Origin: Alistipes sp.
Lineage (GTDB): Bacteria; Bacteroidota; Bacteroidia; Bacteroidales; Rikenellaceae
Assembly (NCBI GenBank): GCA_017398555.1
Contig: JAFQFV010000009.1
Span: forward strand, 1 to 64,000
DNA: 64,000 nt
Reading direction: 5' to 3'
In this document: positions 43,800 to 52,884 of the stretch, one piece after another
Layout: every line of letters starts with the position of its first letter
Position numbering within the stretch: position 1 is the first letter of the stretch
Made by a program: the position numbers and the translations under genes
Notes under the pieces: generated by a model
Seen by the model: the letters and a program-made list of their open reading frames with translations, nothing else
Told to the model about the DNA's origin: nothing
Database searches by the model: none

Positions 43800-44581
43800 T
43801 AGATACACACTCGCATATATACGAGCCTGAGTTTGATTTGGACCGCGCAGAGGCGTTGCAGCGTTGCGTAGAGCACGATGTGGGGCTGCTGATGTTGCCG
43901 GCTATCGATGGCGAAAGTTATGATAGGATGTTTGACCTTGCGCGTCAATATCCTCAGATGGTGCGCCCGATGATGGGCCTGCATCCAACCTCGGTAAATG
44001 AAAATCCGAATTGGCAGCGTGATTTGGCGCAGGTTGAGGAGTTTTTGAAGAATCCGCCACAAGGGATTGAACGTTTTTGGGGCGTGGGAGAGATTGGCCT
44101 CGACTTCTATTGGAGCAACGACTACCGCGAGGAGCAGATTGCGGCCTTTGAGGCGCAGATTGAGATGGCACTGAGGTATGATTTGCCGATTGTAGTGCAT
44201 ACTCGCAATGCGTGGACGGAGATGTGCGAGGTAATGGAGAGGTTTGCCGATAGGGGTGTGCGAGGTGTATTTCACGCCTTCTCGGATGATGTGGAGTGTT
44301 ACCATAGACTGAAGAGGTGTGGTGATTTTCTCTTCGGTGTGGGCGGCGTTGTGACGTTCAAGAAGAGTAAGCTTGCCGAGGTGGTAAAACAGATGGAGCT
44401 GACCGACATTCTCCTTGAGACGGACTGCCCCTATTTAACTCCTGTGCCACATCGGGGTGAACGTAATGAGTCAAGCTACGTTCGGTTTGTATGCGCAAAG
44501 ATAGCCGAACTTAAAGGGGTTGATTATCAAGTTGTTGCGGAGCAGACCACGGCAAATGCAAAACGAATATTCAAGTTGTAA
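43793..44581 (+). CDS. tatD: TatD-family metal-dependent deoxyribonuclease
   Basis: 262 residues from MLIDTHSHIYEPEFDLDRAE; the frame extends upstream, but this ATG overlaps the dprA stop (coupled) and gives the normal N terminus. Metal ligands: HxH in DTHSHIY, Glu in GEIGLDFYW, His in VVHTRNAW and FHAFSDD, and Asp in LLETDCPYLTP. A 3'-5' DNA exonuclease family that also handles oxidised DNA. Confidence 0.94.
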   Translation: MLIDTHSHIYEPEFDLDRAEALQRCVEHDVGLLMLPAIDGESYDRMFDLARQYPQMVRPMMGLHPTSVNENPNWQRDLAQVEEFLKNPPQGIERFWGVGEIGLDFYWSNDYREEQIAAFEAQIEMALRYDLPIVVHTRNAWTEMCEVMERFADRGVRGVFHAFSDDVECYHRLKRCGDFLFGVGGVVTFKKSKLAEVVKQMELTDILLETDCPYLTPVPHRGERNESSYVRFVCAKIAELKGVDYQVVAEQTTANAKRIFKL

Positions 44582-44585
44582 AAAT

Positions 44586-45629
44586 ATGAAACGTCAATCT
44601 ATTTTGATTATCTATACCGGTGGTACAATCGGTATGCAGAGGGATGAAAATGGTACACTTATACCGTTCGATTTCAACTCTATTGAGAAGGAGTTTCCGG
44701 CTGTTCGCCACCTCCATGTGCATATAGATGTGCATAAGTTGCCACCGATTGACTCGTCGAATGTCACTCCGCGATTATGGACCGAGTTAGCACATACTGT
44801 TAGGGATAATTACGATAAATACGATGGTTTTGTGGTGCTGCACGGCACGGATACTATGTCCTACACCGCTTCGGCACTGAGTTTTATGTTTGAGAATTTG
44901 AAAAAACCGGTCGTCTTTACCGGTAGCCAAATTCCGATGGGTATAATGCGTACCGATGGCAGAGAGAATCTGATTACAGCCATTGAGATTGCTGCAGCCG
45001 AGAAAAATGGCTATCCGATTGTGCCTGAGGTTACGCTCTATTTCCAGAATAAGCTCTTCAGAGCCAATAGAACATCGAAATTATCGGCCGAGGCACTTAA
45101 TGCCTTCGATTCTCGCAACTATCCTCCACTTGCCGAGGTGGGAGTGAATATCAACTATAATTGGTCGTTCATCCACTATGAGCAGGGGTGGTTTGAAGGA
45201 AAATTCTCGCCGGAACCACTGCGAATTATAGATGGTTTTGACTCCAATGTTGTGATTTTGAAGATATTTCCGGGAATATCGGAGGTAACCTTGAAGGCGG
45301 TGCTCTCTGTTGAGGGGCTGCGAGGAGTGATTCTTGAGACCTTCGGAACGGGCAATGCCCCGACGGCAGATTGGTTCATAAATCTGCTTGCATATACCAT
45401 AGAGCGAGGTATTACAGTGGTAAATGTCACCCAGTGCGTAGGCGGTGGCGTGGCAATGGAGCTCTATGAGACGGGAAAGCGACTGCAACAGGTCGGCGTG
45501 TTGAGTGGCCACGATATGACCACCGAGGCTGCTGTGACAAAGTTGATGTTGTTGCTTGGCAATTGCGAGCAAAAGGAGCAGGTTATTCAAGGTATGCTCG
45601 AATCAAAAAGTGGAGAATTTGGCAGTTAG
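44586..45629 (+). CDS. ansA: Type I L-asparaginase
   Basis: 347 residues from MKRQSILIIYTGGTIGMQRD. Catalytic threonines are in IYTGGTIGM and VLHGTDTMSYTASAL, with the Lys-containing motif following VVFTGSQIPM. No signal peptide, so it is the cytosolic type I enzyme converting Asn to Asp and ammonia. It starts 4 bp after tatD. Confidence 0.94.
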   Translation: MKRQSILIIYTGGTIGMQRDENGTLIPFDFNSIEKEFPAVRHLHVHIDVHKLPPIDSSNVTPRLWTELAHTVRDNYDKYDGFVVLHGTDTMSYTASALSFMFENLKKPVVFTGSQIPMGIMRTDGRENLITAIEIAAAEKNGYPIVPEVTLYFQNKLFRANRTSKLSAEALNAFDSRNYPPLAEVGVNINYNWSFIHYEQGWFEGKFSPEPLRIIDGFDSNVVILKIFPGISEVTLKAVLSVEGLRGVILETFGTGNAPTADWFINLLAYTIERGITVVNVTQCVGGGVAMELYETGKRLQQVGVLSGHDMTTEAAVTKLMLLLGNCEQKEQVIQGMLESKSGEFGS

Positions 45630-45631
45630 AC

Positions 45632-45663
45632 TTTGCACAAACAAAAAAAAATTTGTATATTTC
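45632..45663 (+). promoter_or_regulatory. Promoter of the exbB operon
   Basis: TTTG (45632-45635), 20 bp, TATATTTC (45656-45663; one mismatch to TAnnTTTG). The leader of roughly 200 bases to exbB contains no gene. Confidence 0.55.
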
Positions 45664-45867
45664 GGACTGATAAGGGACGTAAACGACCGATAGTATAGGT
45701 GGTTTGCGGGTGCAATATGCTGATTGATAGTGTGTTGTGCGTGTTTGAGCGCGTTTTGAAGTGAGCAGGCAAAGAGCCCTATATCGATAGAAAAACAACT
45801 AAAAATACTAATAGAGAGAAAAATTTTAGAAAAACAATTCAATTTTTTTAACTTATTAAAAACAACT

Positions 45868-46677
45868 ATGAAAAAATTATTTTTGGTTTTGGCAGTTGCT
45901 GCTCTGTCGTTCAGCACTGCAATCGCACAGGATGCTGCTGCAGCACCAGCTGCTGACGAGGCAACCGTTGAGAATGTTGAGGCTGTAGCTGAGGAGGCTG
46001 CTCCTGTAGCTGAGGAGGCTATCGACCCAGAGGTACAGATCGCAGGTGAGTCACTCCACCACGTTCTGATGCAGAAGTTCCTCGAGGGTGGTTGGGGATG
46101 GATGCTCCCAATCCTTATCGTACTCGTACTCGGTCTTGCTATTGCAATCGAGCGTATCCTCTTCCTCGGTCTTTCTACAATCAACACTAAGAAGTTCATC
46201 GCTTCTGTAGAGAAGGCTCTCAACGAGGGTGGTATCGAGGCTGCTAAGGCTGTTTGCCGTGACACTAAGGGCCCAATCGCTTCTATCTACTGGCAGGGTC
46301 TTGACCGCTACGAGCAGGGTCTTGATGCTGTTGAGAAGGCAGTTGTTTCTTACGGTTCTGTTCAGACAGGTCAGCTCGAGTCTGGTCTTGGTTGGTTGAG
46401 CCTCTTCATCGCTCTCTCTCCATCACTCGGATTTATGGGTACCGTAGTAGGTCTTGTACAGTCATTCGACTCTATCCAGGCTGCAGGTGATATCTCTCCA
46501 GCACTCGTTGCAGGTGGTATGAAGGTGGCGCTGCTTACTACATTGTTGGGTCTGATTGCTGCAATGGTTCTTCAGGTGTTCTACAACTACGTAATCGTTA
46601 AGATTGACGGTATTGTAAATGAGATGGAGGATGCTTCTATCACCCTGATGGATATCCTTACAGTTTACAAGAAATAA
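45868..46677 (+). CDS. exbB: ExbB/TolQ-type proton channel with extended N terminus
   Basis: 269 residues. A signal-peptide-like segment (LFLVLAVAALSFSTAIA-Q) and an Ala/Glu-rich acidic stretch (22-55; EEAAPVAEEAIDPEV) precede the MotA/TolQ/ExbB core. Three membrane helices: MLPILIVLVLGLAIAIERIL, LSLFIALSPSLGFMGTVVGL and VALLTTLLGLIAAMVLQVFY, with the conserved GTVxGL and TTxxGL motifs of the proton channel. It energises TonB-dependent outer-membrane transport. First gene of a four-gene operon. Confidence 0.93.
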   Translation: MKKLFLVLAVAALSFSTAIAQDAAAAPAADEATVENVEAVAEEAAPVAEEAIDPEVQIAGESLHHVLMQKFLEGGWGWMLPILIVLVLGLAIAIERILFLGLSTINTKKFIASVEKALNEGGIEAAKAVCRDTKGPIASIYWQGLDRYEQGLDAVEKAVVSYGSVQTGQLESGLGWLSLFIALSPSLGFMGTVVGLVQSFDSIQAAGDISPALVAGGMKVALLTTLLGLIAAMVLQVFYNYVIVKIDGIVNEMEDASITLMDILTVYKK

Positions 46678-46712
46678 TTAGACCTAAACAATAATCGTAC
46701 ACAAGATAAACT

Positions 46713-47135
46713 ATGAAAAAGATGTTAAATATACTGTTGGGACTTCTGTTCGCCATCACTGCCGTTATGGTAGGTTGGGCAGTAGTATCTGGCGGTGCCG
46801 AGGTTGCCATTAGCTGGAACCTCGTATGGGGCTATGCTCTGCTCGTAGGAGCGATAGTGAGCGTTTTGCTCTCAGCTATTAAGGGTACGATTACTAATCC
46901 TGCAGGTTTGAAGAAGACAATGCTTGCCATTGTGCTTGTAGTAGTTGTAGTTGGTGCTGCACTCTTCATTGCACTCGGTCACGATGGTATTGTAATTCCT
47001 AACTCTGCTGGTGGTGTATTCGACGATCCATTCGAGTTGGTTATCTCAGAGGTTGGTATCCTTGTTACCTATGTAGTAGCTGCTGCTTCTATCATTGTAA
47101 CACTTTATACCGAGGTTCGTAACCTGTTCAAATAG
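46713..47135 (+). CDS. Membrane protein in the exb operon
   Basis: 140 residues with four membrane segments (ILLGLLFAITAVMVGWAVV, WGYALLVGAIVSVLLSAI, MLAIVLVVVVVGAALFIAL, ISEVGILVTYVVAAASIIVT). I recognise it only as the small membrane protein that lies between exbB and exbD in Bacteroidales. It has no charged residues expected of a proton carrier inside helices. Probably an accessory of the Exb complex; gap 35 bp to exbB, 11 bp to the first exbD. Confidence 0.82.
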   Translation: MKKMLNILLGLLFAITAVMVGWAVVSGGAEVAISWNLVWGYALLVGAIVSVLLSAIKGTITNPAGLKKTMLAIVLVVVVVGAALFIALGHDGIVIPNSAGGVFDDPFELVISEVGILVTYVVAAASIIVTLYTEVRNLFK

Positions 47136-47146
47136 TAAGGTAATTT

Positions 47147-47737
47147 ATGGCAAAAAGTAAGAAAATACCTGAAATCAACGCTTCGTCACAAGCGGATATC
47201 GCGTTTACCGTGCTCATCTTCTTCCTTGTGGTTTCTACAATGGATGTTGATACCGGTATCGTACGTGTACTTCCGCCTATGCCGGATCCGAATGTAAAGC
47301 AGGAGGATATTAAGGTTAAGGAACGTAACCTTCTCCTTGTTTTCGTATCGGGTAGCGGTCAGCTGATGGCAGGCGGTCAGGTGATGGATCTCCATTATCT
47401 TAAGGACAAGGCTAAGGAGTTCATCCTTAACCCTTATGATGATGAGAACCTCCCTGAGAAGAAGGAGCAGACCTTCGATATGCCGGATGGCTCGAAGTGG
47501 ACCTTCCCTGTAAGTGAGGGCGTAATCTCGCTCCAGAATACTCGAGATACTGATTATCAGGTCTATATCCGCGTACAGAACGAGCTTACTCGTGCATTTA
47601 ACGAGGTTCGTGATGATGTCTCTATGACTAAGTTCGGCAAGAAGTTCGCTGATCTTGGTGAGGATGAGCGTAAAGTAATAACCAAGGCTGTACCTTTGAA
47701 GATTTCAGAGGCTGAGCCACGTAAAATGGGTAAGTAA
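47147..47737 (+). CDS. exbD: ExbD/TolR-family biopolymer transport protein, copy 1
   Basis: 196 residues. Single N-terminal membrane helix with the proton-relay aspartate (SQADIAFTVLIFFLVVSTMD), followed by a periplasmic domain, longer than E. coli ExbD (141) through an inserted KKEQTFDMPDGSKWTFPVSE region. Works with ExbB to transmit proton-motive force to TonB. The next exbD starts 1 bp after the stop. Confidence 0.93.
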   Translation: MAKSKKIPEINASSQADIAFTVLIFFLVVSTMDVDTGIVRVLPPMPDPNVKQEDIKVKERNLLLVFVSGSGQLMAGGQVMDLHYLKDKAKEFILNPYDDENLPEKKEQTFDMPDGSKWTFPVSEGVISLQNTRDTDYQVYIRVQNELTRAFNEVRDDVSMTKFGKKFADLGEDERKVITKAVPLKISEAEPRKMGK

Positions 47738-47738
47738 T

Positions 47739-48209
47739 ATGGCAGTAATGAAGAAAAAGGGCGAGCGCGAGGTTCCTGCAATGTCAACCACCTCCCTTCC
47801 CGATGTAGTGTATATCATCCTCTTCTTCTTTATGCTCTCTACCTCTATGCGTGACCAGGAGCTGATGGTTAAGTATAAGCTCCCTGAGGCAACTGAGGTT
47901 CAGAAGCTCGAGAAGAAGAATCTCGTGAGCTATATTCACATTGGTGTACCTGTAGCACATATGCAGGCTAAGTATGGTACAGCGCCGCTGATTCAGCTCA
48001 ACGATTCGTATAAGACAACTAAGGACATCCTCGACTTCGCAGCTGCAGAGCGCGATAAGTTGTCAGAGGTTGACCGTGCTTCTATGACTATCTGTCTTAA
48101 GGCTGATGGTAATACGAAGATGGGTATTATCGCCGACGTAAAGCAGGAGCTTCGTCGTGCAAATGCTCTTAAACTCTCTTATGCATCATCTAAGGTGTTG
48201 AACTACTAA
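47739..48209 (+). CDS. exbD: ExbD/TolR-family biopolymer transport protein, copy 2
   Basis: 156 residues. Membrane helix with STTSLPDVVYIILFFFMLST, where D in SLPDVV takes the place of the ExbD proton-relay aspartate, then a periplasmic domain with DVKQELRRANALKLSYASSK at the C terminus. Tandem ExbD genes may form a heteromer, common in Bacteroidetes. Confidence 0.92.
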   Translation: MAVMKKKGEREVPAMSTTSLPDVVYIILFFFMLSTSMRDQELMVKYKLPEATEVQKLEKKNLVSYIHIGVPVAHMQAKYGTAPLIQLNDSYKTTKDILDFAAAERDKLSEVDRASMTICLKADGNTKMGIIADVKQELRRANALKLSYASSKVLNY

Positions 48210-48225
48210 TCAACATTCAGATAGC

Positions 48226-48264
48226 AAAAAATAGAGGCGAGTTTTTAACTTGCCTCTATTTTTT
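48226..48264 (+). terminator. Terminator of the exb operon
   Basis: AAAAAATAGAGGC (48226-48238) and GCCTCTATTTTTT (48252-48264) flank a GAGTTTTTAACTT loop and are followed by more T. Confidence 0.85.
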
Positions 48265-48284
48265 TTGTGTGTATCTCACAAAAA

Positions 48285-48308
48285 AGGTGTCCAGCATGCT
48301 GAACACCT
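48285..48308 (-). terminator. Terminator of the SlyD-like gene
   Basis: Palindrome AGGTGTCCAGC-AT-GCTGAACACCT with a 5' A run on the plus strand (a T run after the stem on the minus strand), 22 bp beyond the stop of the minus-strand gene. Confidence 0.8.
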
Positions 48309-48329
48309 CTCTCTTGTCGTTGCTAAATA

Positions 48330-48869
48330 TTAGTGGCAGCTACCACAGTCGCAACCCTCGCCGCACTCGTGACCGTCGCAGCTATCGCCGCAACCACAAC
48401 CGCAGCTACCCTGCAGATCCTCAGGGGTTACGTCGCGAACAGATACTACCTCAACGTCAAAGTTAAGGGTCTTGCCTGCCATAGGGTGGTTGAAGTCCAT
48501 AGTTACACTCTCCTCCTTTACCTCGCGGATGATACCGTTCATACGGTGACCCTCAGCGTCAGACATAGGTACGATATTGCCCTCGAAGAGAATCTCCTCA
48601 GCAATCTTACCATCAATCATAAAGATATTCTTCGGAAGCTCCACGATAGCCTCTGCGATAATCTCGCCGTAACCATCTGCAGGCTCAAGGGTAAATGATA
48701 CCTTATCACCCGGCTCCTTGCCCATCAGTGCGCCCTCGAACTTTGGAAGGAGCATACCTGCGCCACATACGAACTCCAGCGGCTTGCCCTCAGGATTCTT
48801 ATCTGCAATCTGACCGTCAACGGTAAGGGTATAGTTTACCGCAACCATTTTACTGTTTTCTACTTTCAT
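48330..48869 (-). CDS. slyD: SlyD-like FKBP-type peptidyl-prolyl isomerase
   Basis: 179 residues. Two-domain SlyD layout: FKBP strands (VAVNYTLTVDGQIADKNPEG; EGALMGKEPGDKVSFTLEP, DGYGE) with an inserted IF domain (about 68-128), then a metal-binding tail (155-179) with eight cysteines and two histidines, in CGCGCGDSCDGHECGEGC and DCGSCH. Such tails bind nickel and other metals in SlyD. Cytoplasmic folding catalyst and possible metallochaperone. Confidence 0.94.
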   Translation of the reverse strand: MKVENSKMVAVNYTLTVDGQIADKNPEGKPLEFVCGAGMLLPKFEGALMGKEPGDKVSFTLEPADGYGEIIAEAIVELPKNIFMIDGKIAEEILFEGNIVPMSDAEGHRMNGIIREVKEESVTMDFNHPMAGKTLNFDVEVVSVRDVTPEDLQGSCGCGCGDSCDGHECGEGCDCGSCH

Positions 48870-48913
48870 TGTCTTATTGTTTTTTTTAATTTAGGTTTGC
48901 AAATATAGTGCTT

Positions 48914-49840
48914 TTATTTGGATTTACGATAGCGACCCGAAAAATCTTCGGAATTGTAAATCTCAAGGTAGTAGTACGAAGCATCCTCGCTGATAGTAAC
49001 GCGGGCGGAGCTGTCAAGATATATTCGCAAGTTACTACCATTAAGGTTATACTCTATTCGTTTTTCGTACCCTCTATGTTGTATGGCAGTACCGTACTTG
49101 GTAAACTCTAAAGCATACTCTTGACCATTTATTACACTCCATTTGCCAAGTATAGCTTCGGCATATAGAGATTGATCAAGAGGTCGCATGGCAATCTTTC
49201 GAGGCTGTGATACGCGTTTATACTTGCCAGAGAAGCCCTGAGAGTTGTAAATTTCAAGGATATAATCAGTGCCCTGCTTGGTAATCTCACACCTTGCATT
49301 GCTATCTAAATAGATTCTTAATCGTTGCTCTTTTAGAGAATAACTTACACGTTTTTGGTAACCTCTGTGCTGTATAGCAATACCATACTTAGTAAACTCT
49401 AACGGATACTCAGCCCCCTCAATGGGTTGCCATTTGCCGTCAATCTCACGTGCGTAGTCGATAGTAACCTCTTGTGATGAAGACTTCTCGGCTGTTATGG
49501 TAGCCTCCTTAGCGGCCTTGGCAGGGGCTTGTGCGGGAGCCTCTGCAGCAGGAGCCTCCTCAGTGGTCTTAGCAGGAGTTTGCATGGGAGCTTCTGCTAC
49601 CTCTGCAGCAGGAGTCTCAACAGCGGTTGCACTCTTTGTTTGAGCCTCTTTTTTTGCTGCTCTCTTCTCGGTACGCGCACTCTTTTTCTCTGTACGGGTT
49701 GGTTTGGCAGGTTTTTCTGCCTCTACGACCTCGACAGTAGGCTCGCTCTTCTCCTCCTTCGAGCTTTTAGGCTCGAAGAAGAGAAAGATAACAAATGCCC
49801 AGAAGAGCGATGTGAGTAGTATGGTGAGTACAGATCTCAT
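48914..49840 (-). CDS. Membrane-anchored protein with tandem beta domains
   Basis: 308 residues. One N-terminal membrane helix (VLTILLTSLFWAFVIFLFF, 4-22), a long Lys/Ala/Glu/Pro-rich low-complexity linker (24-130), then two repeats of about 77 residues (133-209 and 230-306), each built as GKW....EYxLEFTKYG.AIQHRGYxKR...LRIYLDS.AR..I....Y.LEIYNS..FSGxYR. The repeats look like small lipocalin-like beta domains. Function unknown. It lies 3 bp after gcvP on the same strand, so it may be co-transcribed. Confidence 0.8.
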   Translation of the reverse strand: MRSVLTILLTSLFWAFVIFLFFEPKSSKEEKSEPTVEVVEAEKPAKPTRTEKKSARTEKRAAKKEAQTKSATAVETPAAEVAEAPMQTPAKTTEEAPAAEAPAQAPAKAAKEATITAEKSSSQEVTIDYAREIDGKWQPIEGAEYPLEFTKYGIAIQHRGYQKRVSYSLKEQRLRIYLDSNARCEITKQGTDYILEIYNSQGFSGKYKRVSQPRKIAMRPLDQSLYAEAILGKWSVINGQEYALEFTKYGTAIQHRGYEKRIEYNLNGSNLRIYLDSSARVTISEDASYYYLEIYNSEDFSGRYRKSK

Positions 49841-49843
49841 AGA

Positions 49844-52666
49844 CTAATCTTTATTTACAGCTACAAGGTTTCTATCGCCAAAGCCGTTGTCAATCTTTGA
49901 AACGTATGGGAAGAACTTTGATCTGCCCACCCACTCAAGAGGGAAGACTGCCTGCTGGCGTGAATATGGGTGGTTCCACTCGCCTGCAAGCTCGGCAGCA
50001 GTATGAGGTGCGTTTGCCACAACATTATCAGCCTCGCCGCAGATAGCCTCAGCCTCACGCTTGATGGAGATAAGTGCCTCGATAAAGCGATCCATCTCCT
50101 CCTTTGGCTCACTCTCGGTAGGCTCTACCATCAGCGTTTCGTGAACAGGGAATGAGAGGGTAGGGGCGTGGAAACCGTAGTCCATCAGACGATGGGCAAC
50201 ATCGCCACAATCTACGCCATACTCGCGCTTGAAGTGTGTCAGGTCGAGAATCATCTCGTGAGCTACACGACCTGTCTCGCCGGAGTAGTATGTGCGGAAC
50301 TCATCCTTAATTGCGGATGCCATATAGTTTGCATTGACAATAGCCATCTCGGTTGCAGTTCTCAGGCCCTCCTCGCCGAGCATCTTGATATATCCGTATG
50401 TGATTGGCAGCAACATAGCTGAGCCCCAAGGGGCAGATGAAACGGCTGTAATGCCCTGCTCGCCACCTGTAGATACGACAGAGTGTGATGGGAGGAATGG
50501 AGCAAGGTGCTTAGCACAGCAGATAGGGCCTACGCCGGGGCCACCGCCGCCGTGAGGCATTGCGAAGGTCTTGTGGAGGTTGAGGTGGCAGACATCGGCA
50601 CCGATAAAGCCAGGGTTAGTCAGACCGACCTGTGCGTTCATATTCGCACCATCCATATATACCTCACCACCTGCGTCGTGAACAGCATCGACAATCTCGC
50701 GGATGCGGCTCTCGAATACGCCATGGGTAGATGGGTAGGTAACCATCAGCGCGCAGAGCTCGGCAGAGTACTGCTCGGCCTTTGCCTTCAGGTCATCTAC
50801 ATCGATATTTCCGTTTGCATCGCAAGCAACAGTGACAATCTTCATACCTGCCATAGCTGCCGATGCAGGGTTAGTGCCGTGAGCTGATGCAGGGATAAGT
50901 ACCACATTTCGGTAGCCTTGACCACGACTCTGGTGATATGCGCGGATAACCATAAGGCCTGCATACTCGCCAGCAGCGCCTGAATTTGGCTGAAGTGAGC
51001 AAGCATCAAAGCCTGTGATTGTTGCCAAATCGCGCTCAAGATTCTCGATAAGCTGCAGATAACCCTCAGTCTGGTCTGCCGGAGCGAATGGGTGTACATT
51101 CTGGAAGCCTGAGAGTGAGAGTGGCTGCATAATAGCGGCAGCGTTAAGCTTCATAGTACAGCTACCGAGTGAAATCATTGAGTTTGCAAGTGAGATGTCG
51201 CGCAGCTCAAGACGCTTGATATAGCGCATCAAGTCGCTCTCAGAACGGTAGCGGTTGAATACAGGCTCTGCGAGCAGAGGGGTTGTACGGCGCAGTGCTG
51301 ATGGGATATTCTGTGCCGATGCAATCATCAACTCGCCCATCTCCACGCCCGCTGCGGCTGCAAAGATGCCGATAACGGCCACAATCTCCTCGATGGTTGT
51401 CACGTCGTCAAAGGCGATGCGTACTCTATCCTCTGCAGGGTAGAAGAAGTTAATGCCATTTTCAAGAGCGATAGACTCTACAACAGCAGCATCTGCAACA
51501 ACCTCAATAGTGTCGAAGAAGTTATCTGTAGCCAGCTCGTAGCCCATATCCTCAAGGTTCTTCGCTACAGAGACAGCTGCTGTATGTGCTGTCATCGCTG
51601 CGCGGGTAAGACCCTCAGCACCGTTATATACGCAGTGGAAACCTACGATAGATGCCATAAGGGCAGATGCGGTACAGATGTTTGATGTTGCACGCTCACG
51701 TTTGATGTGCTGCTCGCGCATCTGCAGAGACATACGCAGTGCCTTATTGCCAAGGCGATCGACAGAAACACCGATAATTCTGCCCGGCATATTGCGCTTA
51801 TATGCGTCACGAGTAGCCATATAGCCTGCAGACGGGCCACCAAAGCCCATCGGGCAACCAAGACGCTGTGTAGTACCTACAGCGATATCTGCACCCCACT
51901 CTGCAGGAGGGGTGAGCAGGGCAAGTGAGAGCAGGTCTGCATCTACAGCAACGAGTGCTCCCGCCTCATGCGCTGCTGCAACAAAGGCAGAGTAGTCGCG
52001 CACTTCACCATTGGCTGCAGGGTACTGAATAATTGCACCAAACTCCTTGCCTGTAAACTCATACTCGGCAAAGTTGTCGATAATCAGCTCAATACCGAAT
52101 GGCTCGGAACGAGTGAGCAGTACGTCGAGTGTATGAGGGAAGATATTTTCATCTACAAAGAGCTGGTTTCTGCCCTGCTTTACAGCCTCGCGAGAGCGAA
52201 GAGAGAACATCATCAGCATAGCCTCGGCAACGGCTGTACCCTGGTCGAGCAGTGAGCAGTTAGCAATCTCCATACCTGTCAGCGAACAGATAGCGGTCTG
52301 ATAGTTGAGCAGAGCCTCCAGACGACCCTGTGAAATCTCCGCCTGATATGGAGTATAAGAGGTGTACCATGCAGGGTTCTCAAATACATTGCGCATAATT
52401 GCTGCGCTGACAGCATTTGGATAGTAACCCATACCGATAAACGAACGATATGGCTCGTTCAAATCGGCAAGCTCTGTGATGTGCTGCGCAAACTCATACT
52501 CGCTCATACCCTCAGCAAGCTCTAACGGCTGCTCAAGGCGGATATTGCTTGGGATAACCTGAGAAATAAGCTCCTCGACGCTGCTAACGCCGATAACCTT
52601 CAGCATCTGAGACAGTTGCTGTTCGTCGGTAGTACCGATATGTCTTGAAACAAACTTGTCAAACAT
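49844..52666 (-). CDS. gcvP: Glycine dehydrogenase (glycine cleavage P protein)
   Basis: 940 residues, single-chain form. Two homologous aminotransferase-like halves: N-terminal (YTPYQAEISQGRLEALLNYQ; GEWGADIAVGTTQRLGCPMG-like region) and C-terminal with the pyridoxal-phosphate lysine in HLNLHKTFAMPHGGGGPG. It decarboxylates glycine and passes the aminomethyl group to lipoylated H protein; gcvT and gcvH are not adjacent. Its promoter faces that of the next plus-strand gene. Confidence 0.97.
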   Translation of the reverse strand: MFDKFVSRHIGTTDEQQLSQMLKVIGVSSVEELISQVIPSNIRLEQPLELAEGMSEYEFAQHITELADLNEPYRSFIGMGYYPNAVSAAIMRNVFENPAWYTSYTPYQAEISQGRLEALLNYQTAICSLTGMEIANCSLLDQGTAVAEAMLMMFSLRSREAVKQGRNQLFVDENIFPHTLDVLLTRSEPFGIELIIDNFAEYEFTGKEFGAIIQYPAANGEVRDYSAFVAAAHEAGALVAVDADLLSLALLTPPAEWGADIAVGTTQRLGCPMGFGGPSAGYMATRDAYKRNMPGRIIGVSVDRLGNKALRMSLQMREQHIKRERATSNICTASALMASIVGFHCVYNGAEGLTRAAMTAHTAAVSVAKNLEDMGYELATDNFFDTIEVVADAAVVESIALENGINFFYPAEDRVRIAFDDVTTIEEIVAVIGIFAAAAGVEMGELMIASAQNIPSALRRTTPLLAEPVFNRYRSESDLMRYIKRLELRDISLANSMISLGSCTMKLNAAAIMQPLSLSGFQNVHPFAPADQTEGYLQLIENLERDLATITGFDACSLQPNSGAAGEYAGLMVIRAYHQSRGQGYRNVVLIPASAHGTNPASAAMAGMKIVTVACDANGNIDVDDLKAKAEQYSAELCALMVTYPSTHGVFESRIREIVDAVHDAGGEVYMDGANMNAQVGLTNPGFIGADVCHLNLHKTFAMPHGGGGPGVGPICCAKHLAPFLPSHSVVSTGGEQGITAVSSAPWGSAMLLPITYGYIKMLGEEGLRTATEMAIVNANYMASAIKDEFRTYYSGETGRVAHEMILDLTHFKREYGVDCGDVAHRLMDYGFHAPTLSFPVHETLMVEPTESEPKEEMDRFIEALISIKREAEAICGEADNVVANAPHTAAELAGEWNHPYSRQQAVFPLEWVGRSKFFPYVSKIDNGFGDRNLVAVNKD

Positions 52667-52830
52667 AGTTTTGAGGTTTTAGATTCGTGGTATATTCTGT
52701 AAATTAATAAACTTCTATCTCCAAATAAATTCTATTCAGGAGGCTGCTGAATATTTGCAAAAACAGCAAGACTGCTCAATACAATTTTCAAAATCGCGGC
52801 GACCTGATTTAGTATTTACTTTTATAGTTA

Positions 52831-52857
52831 CAAATATACGAAAAATATGTAACTTTG
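52831..52857. promoter_or_regulatory. Closely spaced divergent -7 boxes, gcvP / GDPD lipoprotein
   Basis: CAAATATA (52831-52838; TATATTTG on the minus strand for gcvP) and TAACTTTG (52850-52857, plus strand) face away from each other with 11 bp between them. No clear TTTG -33 boxes. Confidence 0.55.
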
Positions 52858-52884
52858 TCAAAAGAATACAAAACTCTGAGGATT

